A DNA stretch of 64,000 nucleotides from Fragilariopsis cylindrus CCMP1102 (lineage: Eukaryota; Bacillariophyta; Bacillariophyceae; Bacillariales; Bacillariaceae), in the NCBI GenBank assembly GCA_900095095.1, contig FMBT01000395.1, positions 62,001 through 126,000 on the forward strand. Direction: 5' to 3'. How positions within the stretch are numbered: the stretch's first letter is position 1; every line of letters starts with the position of its first letter. The notes beneath the pieces were generated by a model. That model worked only from the letters and a program-made list of their open reading frames with translations. It had not been told where the DNA came from and made no database searches. Made by a program: the position numbers and the translations under genes. Shown piece after piece: positions 10,331 to 21,684 of the stretch.

Positions 10331-10942
10331 ATGAAATTCTCCATTACAACTTCCATTATCCTAATCGCTACCGCAGTCTTTCCAGTGGAAGGAAAGGACA
10401 TCTTTGCAAAATTTTACCGCACTCCAGCGCCAGTACCAACGCCAACGCCAACGCCAGCGCCAACGCCAACGCCAACGCCGACCAATAATCCGAATGACGA
10501 GCCTTCAAAGAATCCATATGAAGCTGATTCTAATAAATGCGTGAATTATCCTGATGGTAAGACAGATGATGATTGTCTAAATGGTTCATATAATGGGCTA
10601 TTTGACGGAGAATATTACAGTCATTCCTACAAATGTACAGAAGGTGAAGGACATGCATGCTGTCATAGCACAGTTGAAAACCAAAGCAATGTACAGGATT
10701 TGGGACAGTGTACACGTAATCATCAACCTGATGCTTCAGGTTGTATCCGATATAATGATGCAAGCAGTGATGAAAACTGTTACAATACCGACTTGTTCAA
10801 TGGCTTTGATTTTTCATATAGCTGTACGGAAGGTGAACCATATGTATGTTGTGATACAGATGTAGGTAACTTGAGTAATGTACAGAATCAGGGACAATGT
10901 CAACGTAATAATAACAGAAGAAATCTTAGACGCAGGGCATAA
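10331..10942 (+). CDS. Secreted Cys-rich protein with two six-Cys repeats (copy 1)
   Basis: A 203-residue protein. Residues 1-22 (MKFSITTSIILIATAVFPVEG) are a signal peptide. Next is a Pro/Thr spacer of PTPTPTPA repeats (about 35-55), then two related domains with the pattern C-x11-C-x14..19-C-x7-CC-x15-C. Both contain SNVQ(D/N)(L/Q)GQC followed by RN. The C terminus is strongly basic, RRNLRRRA, and identical in the neighbouring paralogue. Six Cys per domain suggests three disulfides in an extracellular fold. I do not recognise the family. It could be a cell-wall or defence-type secreted protein, but nothing in the sequence decides this. It is followed by its tandem copy on the same strand. 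Confidence 0.8.
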   Translation: MKFSITTSIILIATAVFPVEGKDIFAKFYRTPAPVPTPTPTPAPTPTPTPTNNPNDEPSKNPYEADSNKCVNYPDGKTDDDCLNGSYNGLFDGEYYSHSYKCTEGEGHACCHSTVENQSNVQDLGQCTRNHQPDASGCIRYNDASSDENCYNTDLFNGFDFSYSCTEGEPYVCCDTDVGNLSNVQNQGQCQRNNNRRNLRRRA

Positions 10943-11362
10943 TTTGTTATTTACAAACAAGATAATGATTATAACGCATACATAATATCATAATGAACGT
11001 ACGCATGCATAACTATATATATAGAATATATATTATCATATATATAAATTGAATTCAAACTAATAATAGTGATAATCTACGCTAATTAATTTTTCTTGTT
11101 CTCGTCGTAGTACAACTCTTTACCAAAGCTTCTCATTTCTTAGTAGAAGCGTGTAATTCGATACACACTTCTGCTGTCTAAGTAAACCGAAATCTGCATA
11201 GAATGCACTTATCTAGTTCCATCTATCGATCCGCACGCGATGACATTTCTAGAAGCAAGCGCAATGCAAAGCAAAAAAAATCTTTAGCATGAATTGAAAC
11301 CCGCGGAAAATCAAAATCAACAGGACATTTCAGTCGCGTGCGAAACCAGCACTGCGTGTAGG

Positions 11363-11393
11363 AGTGATCAAAAAAGAGCTTTTTTTGATCACT
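11363..11393. repeat. 13-bp perfect hairpin in the promoter region of copy 2
   Basis: AGTGATCAAAAAA (11363-11375) and TTTTTTGATCACT (11381-11393) pair exactly around GAGCT. It lies about 180 bp before the ATG of the second Cys-rich gene and is absent from the corresponding region of the first, so it is a difference between otherwise duplicated promoters. Confidence 0.7.
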
Positions 11394-11570
11394 TGCAGTA
11401 CTGTACAACTGATGCATCTCATTCACATTCGATTCGATCGTTCAAAACGAAGATTCGAAAAAACTCTTCATTTCTTCAATAGTTATAATCATATATCATA
11501 AAATCAAAAATCAACAATCCAATAAACAAACAAATCAAAAAAAATCAACGATCCAAAATCAAAAAACACA

Positions 11571-12158
11571 ATGAAACTCTCCGTTACTACTTCCATCATC
11601 TTAATCGCTACCTCAGTCTTTCCAGTGGAAGGACAGGGTGCAGGTATCTTTATTAGTTTTCAAAACAGTCCAGTTCTAGCGCCAACACCAAAACCAAGCA
11701 ACAATCCGACTGAGCAGCCCTCAAACAATCAATATGAAGCTAATGCTAATGGTTGTGTGAATTATCGTCAAGGTACAACAGATGATTTTTGTCAAAATGC
11801 CAGCTTAAATAATAAGCTGTTTGAAGGTAATCGTTACAGACATTCCTACGAATGTGATAAAGGATATGCATGCTGTGAAAGCACAATTGAAAACCAAAGC
11901 AATGTGCAGGATTTAGGACAGTGTACTCGTAATTATCAAGAAGATGATTTAGGTTGTATAAAATATGATGATGGTTATAGTGACCAAGGATGTTTTAATG
12001 CAAAGGGATTTAATGGCAATGATTATTCATATAGTTGTCAAGGAGGTGATAAACCATATATCTGTTGTAATTCAGAAGAAGATTTTAAAAGTAATGTACA
12101 GAATCAGGGACAATGTCAACGTAATAGTAACAGAAGAAATCTAAGACGCAGAGCATAA
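11571..12158 (+). CDS. Secreted Cys-rich protein with two six-Cys repeats (copy 2)
   Basis: A 195-residue paralogue of the gene at 10331. It has the same signal peptide (MKLSVTTSIILIATSVFPVEG), a shorter Pro-rich spacer (LAPTPKPSNNP) without the PTPTP expansion, the same two domains with all twelve Cys kept, SNVQ(D/N)(L/Q)GQC blocks in both, and the same RRNLRRRA end. Spacing between Cys 2 and 3 differs by one or two residues. Both copies are open throughout, so both are probably functional. The shorter spacer fits expansion or contraction of the ACGCCA hexamer repeat in copy 1. Confidence 0.8.
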   Translation: MKLSVTTSIILIATSVFPVEGQGAGIFISFQNSPVLAPTPKPSNNPTEQPSNNQYEANANGCVNYRQGTTDDFCQNASLNNKLFEGNRYRHSYECDKGYACCESTIENQSNVQDLGQCTRNYQEDDLGCIKYDDGYSDQGCFNAKGFNGNDYSYSCQGGDKPYICCNSEEDFKSNVQNQGQCQRNSNRRNLRRRA

Positions 12159-12345
12159 ATAAATAGAAGAAATTCACAAACAAGATAATGATAATAACGC
12201 ATATATACAGTAGTAAAATAAACGTACACATGACATGCATAACTATTAATTATTAATTAATATATAGTATATAAATTAAATTCAAATTAAATGAAAAACG
12301 AAAACAAAAAATCAATGCTAATTAATTTTTCTTCTTCTCGTCCTA

Positions 12346-12461
12346 GAGTACAAGACGTAGAGTGCAAGAGTGAGATTGAGCTGAGGGATCGGGGGATATT
12401 GTATATTTGAGAAGATAATTAAGTGATGGGATGAAAAAACTTCTCTCAAACACACACACAA

Positions 12462-12505
<44 letters not shown>

Positions 12506-13320
12506 AATTGCATGGAATAAATTAAACTAAACGCAGCCATACATCCATACATCCATACAAAACTATCATTGATTATATGTAGGTATAGCGATACGGTATA
12601 TTCTATCTACAAGTAACGATATCAATGCAAATTAATCGATGTTTACATTTTCCTCACTAGCTCACTCTGTCACAGCTACAGTAGTCGTAAGTCGTAACGG
12701 GCATTGAAGGGTACTACTACCTTTACAGTAAACGAAACGAAACGAAACGAAAAAAAAAATGAAATGAAATGAAATGAAATGAAATGAAATGAAACGAGGT
12801 GACCAAACACAAACGAAACGAAACGAAACGAAGTGACCAAAAACGAGAAATGAACGATTCACTCGACTCGACTCGACTCACTCGACTCAATCGATTCTTT
12901 ATCTAAATCTATCATGCGATCGTCACGTTTGTTTTTTTGTATTATCGTCGTCTGGTATGCGTACGTACGAACGGACCTCTCCTTACTGCGCGACCTACTT
13001 ACACGCGTTACCAAACGCTTTTGCTCGTCTGCTTCATGTTTCTAAAACGACCCCACAGCCACACACAAGGCACAATCAACAAAGGAATGCCTACTACTGT
13101 ATGTGCCTTTTTTAATTTAGGCAAAGTTGCGGCGTGCGGTAACTGCACAACTAACATCGTCCTTCATCATTATCCATCGTCTCATCAGCAATCAAATCGC
13201 CACAGACATTACGTGATTTTGAGTAATAGAAGATTCATAAAGTAGTAGTGTAGATTGAGACTACGATATATTGATCACACAGCTCCCGGTAAAAGAGAGA
13301 TCTACTGTATCTGACAATAG
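12346..13320. other. Intergenic, rich in tetra- and pentanucleotide repeats
   Basis: A GAAA array lies at about 12461-12507. GAAAC and GAAAT pentamer arrays occupy about 12733-12830, and ACTCG pentamers about 12861-12888. ATG-initiated frames on either strand here only read these repeats. 12890-13320 is unique sequence without a recognisable gene and should hold the promoter of the J-protein gene. Confidence 0.6.
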
Positions 13321-14950
13321 ATGATGATGGCCCAACGAAATATTGTAGTATGGATGTGCCTGATCGTGATTTCATTGTTAGCAATGACTGGAACTGTCTT
13401 TGTTTCCGCCGATGAGTCATCCACCTCTGAATCAACCACTGAAGGTGGAGGAGAACAACAGGCTGCACCAACTGATACACCCACTGAACCATTAGTGGAT
13501 ATGAATAATCGTAAATTAGCACGTGAATATAAAGATGATTTTGATGTGAAAAGTCATTTTGATTGGGGGACCTATTATGATCCGAAATCGATTTTTTGTG
13601 GACCAAAATATGATTGTTATGGTATATTAGGATTTGATTACGAATCCTTTAATAATGAAAAACCAACTCAAAAACAAATCACGAAACGTTATCGTGCAAT
13701 ATCAAGACATTGGCATCCAGATAAATCTAAACATAAGGATGCCAAAGAACGGTTTGTGGTACGTATAAATAATATAAATAGAGTGTGTGTGTTGTGTAAT
13801 TTGTGTTTTTGCGTAGAACGTTTTGTATATATTATATTCCAATTGATTACAAGTATACTGGCACCAGTCTGAAAAGGATTAGACCCCTTTTAACAATATG
13901 TAGATTCAGTTTTATTGGAATTACCGTATGATGGATGATATAATATAATATAATATAATAAAATATAAAATACTGTTGTTGTTTTGACTCTCTCGTTCAT
14001 CGTCCGCATTCATCCGTACCTATTTCGTCATCCGATCGTCATCGCCATCGCATCGACTCACACATCTTTTCATGTTATTCACTTGTCGCTTTACACTCAA
14101 CAAACACCCTTCATACATACCTATCCTACAGAAAATTGCACGTGCCTATGAAGTATTAACAAAAGATGAATCACGGAAAGAATATGATATGATGAGATAT
14201 AATCAAGAAGCATATTATAAAAAATATGGTTCCAATGTTATGTTTACATTTGCACCCAAGACCGATACATTATTAGTGATAATTTTTGTACTTTTGTTTG
14301 TGAATGGATTTGTTTATTTTGCACAATATAATAAATGGCATAAGGTATGTTCACGTTTAGCAAAAGCTGCTATCGAGGATTGGAATCCAAGTCAAGGTGG
14401 TACATATGAAAGTAAAGAATTACGTGATCATGCTATTCAACTTATGGAAGCAACAATTAAAGATAAATCGGAGGATACAACAACAACTTCTACAAAAGAT
14501 AGTAAGAAGAAATCATCCAAAACCACCACCAAAGAAAAGAAAGAAAAATTAAATGATGATTTACGTCCAATTATTGAAAAATTAGCTTATGATATCGTTG
14601 ATTTTGGTGCAGGATTTCATAAACCGACATGGAAAGATTTAGTGGTATTGAAATTAGCTATCTTTCCATATCATTTTGCTATTGGTAGCGTCTGGCAAAT
14701 TCAATATTGGATCAACCGTTTACAAAAAAAACCATTTTCGGAGAATGAAAAATCGGTATTAACACAACGTAGTGTGGGACATATTATTTGGGAATTTGCC
14801 ACAGAGGAAGAAAAGACGACAATGGTGAAACGTGAATTATGGAACTTAAAAAATTTAAAAGAATGGAATGACGAACGTGAATTTCAAAAATTATCGAAAA
14901 AGGAACAAAAACAATATAAAGAAATGATGAAACGTGAAAAACAAAATTAA
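13321..14950 (+). CDS. DNAJC25: DNAJC25-like ER membrane J-protein, two exons
   Basis: Exon 1 is 13321-13758 and exon 2 is 14132-14950, with a GT-AG intron of 373 bp (GTACGT...CTACAG) in phase 0. The spliced protein is about 418 residues. It has an N-terminal hydrophobic signal (VVWMCLIVISLLAMTG), an acidic spacer, then FCGPKYDCYGILGF opening a J domain with the HPD motif (HWHPDKS) that stimulates Hsp70 ATPase. The intron lies exactly within the J domain: ERFV joins KIARAYEVLTKDESRKEYD. After EEYY-like (QEAYYKKYG) and APKTD comes a membrane segment (LLVIIFVLLFVNGFVYF). This order is diagnostic of DNAJC25. The J domain should face the ER lumen, working with BiP. The Lys-rich region near DSKKKSSK and the C-terminal KKEQKQYKEMMKREKQN are cytosolic by this model. 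The gene is intact. Confidence 0.88.
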
Positions 14951-16300
14951 ACAGTATATAACTAATAACCAAAAAAAATAATACAAAACAAACAAATAAA
15001 GATATGAATGAATGCAAAACAAACTTACAACAAAGCTAGAAGAAAAAGAACTAAACAACACACACGGTGAATACCAAAAAAAAATGAACGGCATAACACA
15101 CATAGTCGTACTACTCATCCTACACACACACACGTAACTAGTACAGTAATAAATAAATAAATAATAATAAATAACATAGCACGCATTAAACTAAACTCAT
15201 ACTATAATATAATCGCACTAACATATTAACTACTGTAGTGTTGTCTAGTGTTGTATTGTAGATTCAGCTGCACTTCTTTGCCTTGTGCTGTTTGAGTGAG
15301 TGAGTAGGGTCATTCTTTCACACCAAACCAAGGTGAAGAAGAAACACATGTGTATGATATAAAAAGTGGGTCCATCTAGCACCGTCATAATCAATCTGTC
15401 AAAATGTTGTAGACAAAATGTTGATGATGATGGTATTTCTTGTCATTGGGTAGGCTATCTATCTTGTGGAGCCTATGAAGGAAGGCATTGGAAGAATATC
15501 TGGTCAGTTGACAGAAGAAGCTGTAGTGTATGGTAGAGTAGCAGATGGTTTAATTGTAGGAAGCACATATTATATAGGGGGATGAAGACCAGCAAAGGAT
15601 GGTTCAATTATTCCTGCTGTGGTACTGGTCTATCACTCTACCGGTGGATTCACTCCTGTAAAATATGCAGGGTCTGTCTGTTCCTGTCATTTTCTGTTGT
15701 ACACACTCCTTACACTGTAAACTTCTATGTGTAAAGGTCTTGATGTGTACTTATGATGTGAGAGAATGTGTTGTTCACTTCTGAAGGTTATACTAGCTAG
15801 TAATGAGATCCACAGCAACTCATCTACCGTACTGTATACTACAATGTCTCAATAATTTATCACTGTCGTGTACAGTAGGTACCAATAGAAGTGATATTAT
15901 TGATGTTGATGTTGATATTGATATTGATATTGATATTGATATTGATATTGATATTGATTTGACTGATTGATTCAGCCATTCATTCATTCACTCATTCATT
16001 CATTTGTCGCTCTATCCAATCAATTGATTGTTCATCTGTATAGTAATTCATTCTTCTTCTTCTTCTTCTTCTCTTTCCAAAAAGTGAGGAGTATGGTGTG
16101 TGTTAGTTGCTGTGGGCATGGGCATGACCATGGATGACAAAGCAATACAAATTACAATACACAAGAATTTAAGTCATGTTGTGTCATTATGTTGCTTTCT
16201 TAGACAAGACATGGTTTCTCTACTTTTCTTCAATTTTCCAAAATTGATCAAAAGGAAAATATTTTTCCTGAAACTATAAAAAAGCAAGGCTACAGGCAAT
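14951..16300. other. Intergenic with microsatellites
   Basis: No ORF of note. GATATT hexamers fill about 15899-15958, CATT repeats about 15975-16005, and a CTT run about 16050-16072. ATAA-type repeats lie at 15148-15172. Nothing else is identified. Confidence 0.5.
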
Positions 16301-17675
16301 AAAAACTAAATCATGCCCAAACTTTTACCAGTATTTGTTAGTGTAGTATATAGTAACAATGTTCGCATCAAGTATATACACATAGAAAAACATTTTTTTG
16401 GAAACTATGAAGTTTACAATTGACCTATTGGATGTAGAACTGTAACATTCCTTAGCCTTGCAAGCCTACTGGTATCTCAAAATGTAGGCTCACACAGCAC
16501 ACATTTTAGAGACTTAAAATGTATGTGTACACACAACAAATAAATATCTCATTTGAAAGGGTTGCAGAGGACAACAACAGATGGGCCGGGTGCACTAGCA
16601 TCCGTATAGTGTACTATTAGAAAAATGTGTTTGCCTTCTATAACTTTTTTGTTCATGTGGGTGCATAATAAAATTCATTTTGCTAATGTGTGTGGTAGGC
16701 ACACAAAGAACAAGATTTTTGATCAAAATGAACCACAAAATATCTCATTTGAAAGGGTTGCAGAGGACAACAACAGATGGGCTGGGTGCACTAGCATCCG
16801 CATAGTGTATTAGAACATTGTGTTTGCCTTCTATAACTTTTTTTGAGTTCATGTGGGTGCATAATAAAATTCGTTTTGCTTTTGCTAATGTAGTAGGCAC
16901 ACAAAGAACAAGATTTTTGATCAAAATGAACCACAAATTATCTCATTTGAAAGGGTTGCAGAGGACAACAACAGATGGGCCGGGTGCACTAGCATCCGCA
17001 TAGTGTATTAGAACATTGTGTTTGCCTCCTATTATTCCTGGTGGTTCGTCATACTTGGCTAAAGTAATTCTGATGGGTATCACTTTTACCTCACAAATTC
17101 TCCATTGGATTTTGGTCATTGGAATATTATACAACTTTGAATAATAAGTTGAATAACTTCTCCTTAGGTTCTAGAACCAGCATGGTGCATCAACATACCA
17201 CCCAGTCATTCATCCCATACCCATAGGGGATGAACTAAGGGTCATGATCCCTCATACTTACCTTATTCTTGCCTCCAGAACACAAACATTGCATTTTGGC
17301 CAACACGTCATATTTCCATGCCCAAAAGACCATTCAGAAATAGGCTGCAACAACAACAGAAAACAGTTGGACCATGGTTTGAGCACCCAGATACCTTTCA
17401 TATATACACATGGTCAAAATACACCAACAATGCTTGGAACATTTGCCATATTGGTGGTGTAGTGGGGCAGGGAACAATAGAATAAACATAAAATGGCCCA
17501 AAATGCAAACATATTTCAAACATATTTGAGATGCTACAGCACCCATACCAGGTATGCTGAGTCCCAAATAAAATAGCTAGGCATCAACCTAATTCATGGT
17601 TTTTGGATTCTACCATTGTTTTAGGTAGTCTTTCATATATTTGGGGTATGCTGGGTCAAAACCCACTGCTATTAA

Positions 17676-20600
17676 CAGCTTTCAAGCTATAAGGATTTTT
17701 TTGCCGATTTCTAATTTTTTTTACTAGTTAATTCACGTGTTATTTTTCCAAAAAAAATAATTTAACTTTGAAAATATAGCGAATTTTCGGTGGTTGATTG
17801 CTAGATAAATACAAGATCATTCAGCCTGTTAGATGGCGCTAGATGGACTTGAACTAGGCACCTCAGTTAATAATATTATCTTTTCAACCAGTTAAACCAA
17901 TAACTGTGGAAGATTTTATTACGCTGAAGTTAGACAACGGATTTGAGTACATAACCCATAAAGCGCGCTAAATTAACACGCGCTAAATAGCAGTGATTTT
18001 CGTTCGAATCAAGATTGATAATGGGAAATATACGAGTATCGACACACATGCTAATAGTATGTGGTCTTCCTCTCAACTACAGTAAAAAAGAAGATAACGG
18101 ACATGATCTCCATTAAACAGAGGTTATATATTACCTGGTTAAGTATCTATTCATTTGTCATACCAGAAATACCAGAAACAACACTACATTCAGTACTACT
18201 GCCTGGTGGAGTTTTCAGTACGAATTCAGCACCGGCATGATACTTTATATGACACTCAACTGCAACACCATCCTTAACTGCATTACAAAGCCACATATCG
18301 TATCCCTTCTCAATAGTACACTCTTCACACTTATAGTTTGTTCTATGTGCTCTTCTTGGTTTCAGTGGTTTATTCAATCAAGGGCACAACTTGTACTTGC
18401 AGTATACCTTATTAGGAAGCACCATTGCTAATGATTGATGACGTCTCCCCGGCAGTTGCTTCATTACTTTACGAAATTTCTTCTTCTGTCTATAGATAGT
18501 ACTTTTATCTATAGACGATATAGATGATTGGGGAGTACGTGCATGCATTCCTCCAGTCCCATGGGCTCCTGGAGAAGAAAAGGGTTGGATAACTGAATCA
18601 GATCTTATACTTCTCCCATCCACAGATGTAGAAGTAGTAATATCCTTGGTGGCGCTTGGAGGAGGTCCCGAATCCCGCTGTCACATACGATCACCTCTTT
18701 GAAGAAGAGAGTGTGTCAAATTATGTATGCATTCTTTCAAAGGCATACATTTCCTGTCAGGATGAACCATCTTATAAATAACACAGTACAGCTTGTAAGC
18801 ATTGTTAAGATTCATATTGAAATAACGGGCTGCTAACTTGGGCGCCCAACCATGCAGATGCGATTCAGTAGAGAGATCATACTTGGCTTCAGCACCATTG
18901 CCTTTATCAATCTTGTGATAGGTGTTGCAGTAGTCAATCTGTTGAGCATTGCAATCAACATCAGTTTGGTCCCTAGATCTTTTCCCAGTGACTGGATCTC
19001 TTACTCGTCTCTTCATTCCACCCTCAACAATAGTAGGAGAGTGAAAATTAGAAATTGTCTTGACAAAGTTGTTGTCAGCCCAAACAGCATGCACAATTGG
19101 CTTGGTCTTGTGTTGGTAGAGAAGAGACTTGTGTGTGCCCTTCACGATTTCCTTCTCCTTGATAGCAAGCTTGCCTAACTTTCCACCACCAGTCCGAGAC
19201 GATTGACAAGTACCAACCATGTTAATACCCCACTCCTCTCTTCCAACTTGACACATGGCATCACCCATGTAAGCAGAATCCATGACAACACAATGACCTT
19301 TGTGTTTGTAAGGATCTAGCATTAGGTCATAGAGAGACACCATCTTGAGTTTCGTTGCAGTATGGCTGCAACGAACATCGACATCCTCATCAAATCTACC
19401 ACCATAGACCCTAGCAAACAACTTGTATGTATGTAGGGGACCTTCAGTGATACAGACAGTATGTAGAGTAGCACCAGTTCGAATTGGTTTGGGCTCTGGT
19501 CCTATAGTCATGACACTATGATACCAGCCAGCCACTCGACTCTCATCAGTTGTGATCCATCTTCCAGCATGAACTACAGCTTGCCACCGCTTGTAAGTAG
19601 TAAGTAGAAGAAGAAGAAGCAAGGTAGGTTAGTAATTGATTCGAAACATGATAATAACAACAACAACAACACTACATACCTTATTATATGCATCTTCTAA
19701 TATACCAAACTTCAATCGATGTACTGCCATATTAGGGTCAGCATCAACTTTAGTTTCGTATATATCCAACCAATCATCAGCTCCCATAAGGTCCCAATCA
19801 TCACTGTAGTGAAGGCAGCTAGTCATATCTTCCAAAGCATTCTTTGGCATTGATTCTTGAATCGATGGTACTGCATTGAAGATTTCCCTTGTACAGAATA
19901 TTTGATTGATTGATCGATTACCACAAAGCATCTTAGCAAGCATGGCTCCATAGAATCGAGCTACATGGTCAGCTTCAATCTCATTCTCCCAACTGTAGTA
20001 CTTGGGAGCCCATGCATCTTCAATCATTCTTTTCTTCATATAATTTCTCATTCTTGCAGATTGAAATTCAAATAAAGATTGATCATTATCATCACCAAAC
20101 TTTGGAAGACACCATTCAAATACTTTCTCATACCTAATCTCTCTCCTATCATCCATTAACAGTCGGATCTCCTCTGGTGTTATGTTAACACTGAACTCAT
20201 TGTTTCGACCAGACCATTCAATCGGTTCAATAGGACGTCCACCACTACCATCTTCCTCCACTCGAGTCCATTCCTCAGTTGGTGTTAGACTGTACATGGT
20301 TCCATCCTCAGTTACAATCTCATCATCTCCTTGTCGTACGACTTCAAAAGGGAGATTGAATGATTCAATGGTAGAGTGCTGTGTGTTGCAGTATTCAAGG
20401 ATTGCATCATATGCAATGAGATACTGATCATCATCATCTTGATCATCCAATTCAATAAACCATTTTTGGTTCACTATATCAAACGACATTATCTTACCAT
20501 CATGTTTATATGATCCAGTATAACCAACCCACCAGTGGTCGGGTATCTTCACAGGTAGTCCTACTAGTGAATCGGCCCATTCTACATCAATTTTCTTTGT

Positions 20601-21198
20601 CCTAGGTGCCATTGTAGTTGAATATTTTTAATTATATTTCTAATTGGATTGTAATATTATGAAAATACGTAAAATGCGTGGTAAAGTTAACGAAAATAGC
20701 TAGTGACTAAATATTCAAAGCTAGTAGTTACTTAGTATGAAAATTTGAAATATTTAGTTGAAAAAAAGGATTTGTTAGTAAATTTTACTAGTTATTTTCC
20801 CAAAAGTTTACAAGACTGACCATTTGACTCATATTTTTGATGCGTTGATCGCCTCTTTTTTGTGTGACTTCAACAATTTTTCAAATTTTGAGTCTTGGAC
20901 GCGAGTCACATCAGAATATTTGACCAAAAATGGCCGTTGCGCGACACATTTTCGCGTCTCTCCGATCCAAACTGTTCTGGTCACTAATTAAGTAAGTACG
21001 GGCACGTGAGGGTATCCGTTGGGCTGTTACAAACTCCTCGGGAGTAGTATTAAGTATATAAAAAGACACGTGCCCTTGAACGGAGATGCACTGTGTCTCA
21101 ATAGGGGGGTGTAAGTCCATTTTTTGAGGGAGAAACACCCCAAAGAAAAAAGGGGCTCTTTTTCCTGCCCCATATATGGGGCAGTAGCTTGAAAGCTG
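17676..21198 (-). mobile_element. piggyBac-superfamily transposon with TTAA target duplication
   Basis: A 3523-bp element. TTAA flanks it at 17672-17675 and 21199-21202. Its ends are the 14-bp inverted repeat CAGCTTTCAAGCTA (17676-17689) and its exact complement (21185-21198). A second short palindrome, TGCCCCATATATGGGGCA, is subterminal on the right (about 21167-21184). The transposase is on the minus strand. Removing the element and one TTAA restores the sequence seen uninterrupted in copy B at 54159-54162, so insertion at TTAA is directly supported. Confidence 0.95.
18147..20612 (-). pseudogene. piggyBac transposase, two exons, C-terminal part interrupted
   Basis: Exon 1 (20612-19680, 311 codons) starts MAPRTKKIDVEWADSLVG. 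A GT-AG intron (19679-19590) joins NK to RWQAVVHAGRW in phase 0. Exon 2 runs from 19589 to 18147. The catalytic Asp triad of the DDE_Tnp_1_7 family is visible: TTDES (about D326), VVMDSAYMG (about D415) and HAVWADNN (about D483). The N-terminal region has SFNLPFE and a W-rich segment. Downstream of the catalytic core two in-frame TGA codons occur: one after LLQRGDRM (about 18681) and one after YCKYKLCP (about 18378). They separate the core from a C-terminal segment with CEEC, WLCN and CH spacing typical of the piggyBac Cys-rich zinc-binding end. Without read-through the DNA-binding tail is lost, so I treat it as recently inactivated. Confidence 0.85.
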
Positions 21199-21684
21199 TT
21201 AAAACACACAATTTCTCTAAGTGCCAAGTGCGCATGTAATCAAGGCTGTGATGCACCATCAATACAGACCTAACAACCTTAAAAGATTATATGGAGCTTA
21301 ACATTATACCTACCTATGGGTACAAAGTCCAACTATTGCTTAGGGCTCTAGGGCTCTATAGGGAGGTTAGGAAGGTGTCAGGGTGTGCTAAGCCCCAAAA
21401 AGGGTTATTTAGGCCCCAAAACAGGTTTTCTCCTTTTAGCGCTCACATCAGCATGGTCCTGCCCATAGCTCGCCAAGTTTATATTGCCTTTGGTGTATAT
21501 TTACCACCTTCAGGTGTAAAGAACGCATACCTAGCGCCCCAAAGTCCGGTCCAGGTATTCATCCTATGCATATTAAGCTCAGATTATACCATCTGATTGG
21601 GACTTTATACATGCTAGGATGGGTTAGAATGCCAGAAAGTGGAGTGGTACAGGTAGCAATTACCACAGAACATGATTTAGTTCT

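Larger units (their letters stand above)
10050..12345 (+). repeat. Tandem gene duplication, period about 1.24 kb
   Basis: The two Cys-rich genes start 1240 bp apart. Similarity extends beyond the coding parts: upstream, ACGCGATGACATTTC and CGATCGTTC...GATTCGAAAA are shared; just before each ATG, ATCAACGATCCAAAATCAAA is shared; downstream, AAACAAGATAATGAT, AACGTAC...CATGCATAACTAT and GCTAATTAATTTTTCTT are shared. The duplicated unit therefore includes promoter, gene and 3' region. Confidence 0.85.
16301..21684. mobile_element. DNA transposon copy A, split by a piggyBac insertion
   Basis: The left end (AAAAACTAAATCATGCCCAA) and the following ~240 bp match the terminal inverted repeat of the complete copy at 52395-54935. 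Inside are three ~194-bp subrepeats (starts near 16548, 16742 and 16940). The element continues to 17671, is interrupted by piggyBac (17676-21198), and resumes at 21199 with the sequence that follows the same point in copy B. The right end keeps only CATGATTTAGTT (21671-21682); most of that terminal repeat is deleted, so no target duplication is visible. No transposase is encoded by the element itself. Confidence 0.85.

Noticed and set aside
16548-17030. Small ORFs repeated in the transposon copies as a gene family
   Set aside because: They read the ~194-bp subrepeats of the element and recur with the repeats at 52.6-53.5 kb.
17815-17925. Functional tRNA gene
   Set aside because: A- and B-box-like motifs are present but acceptor and T stems do not pair.
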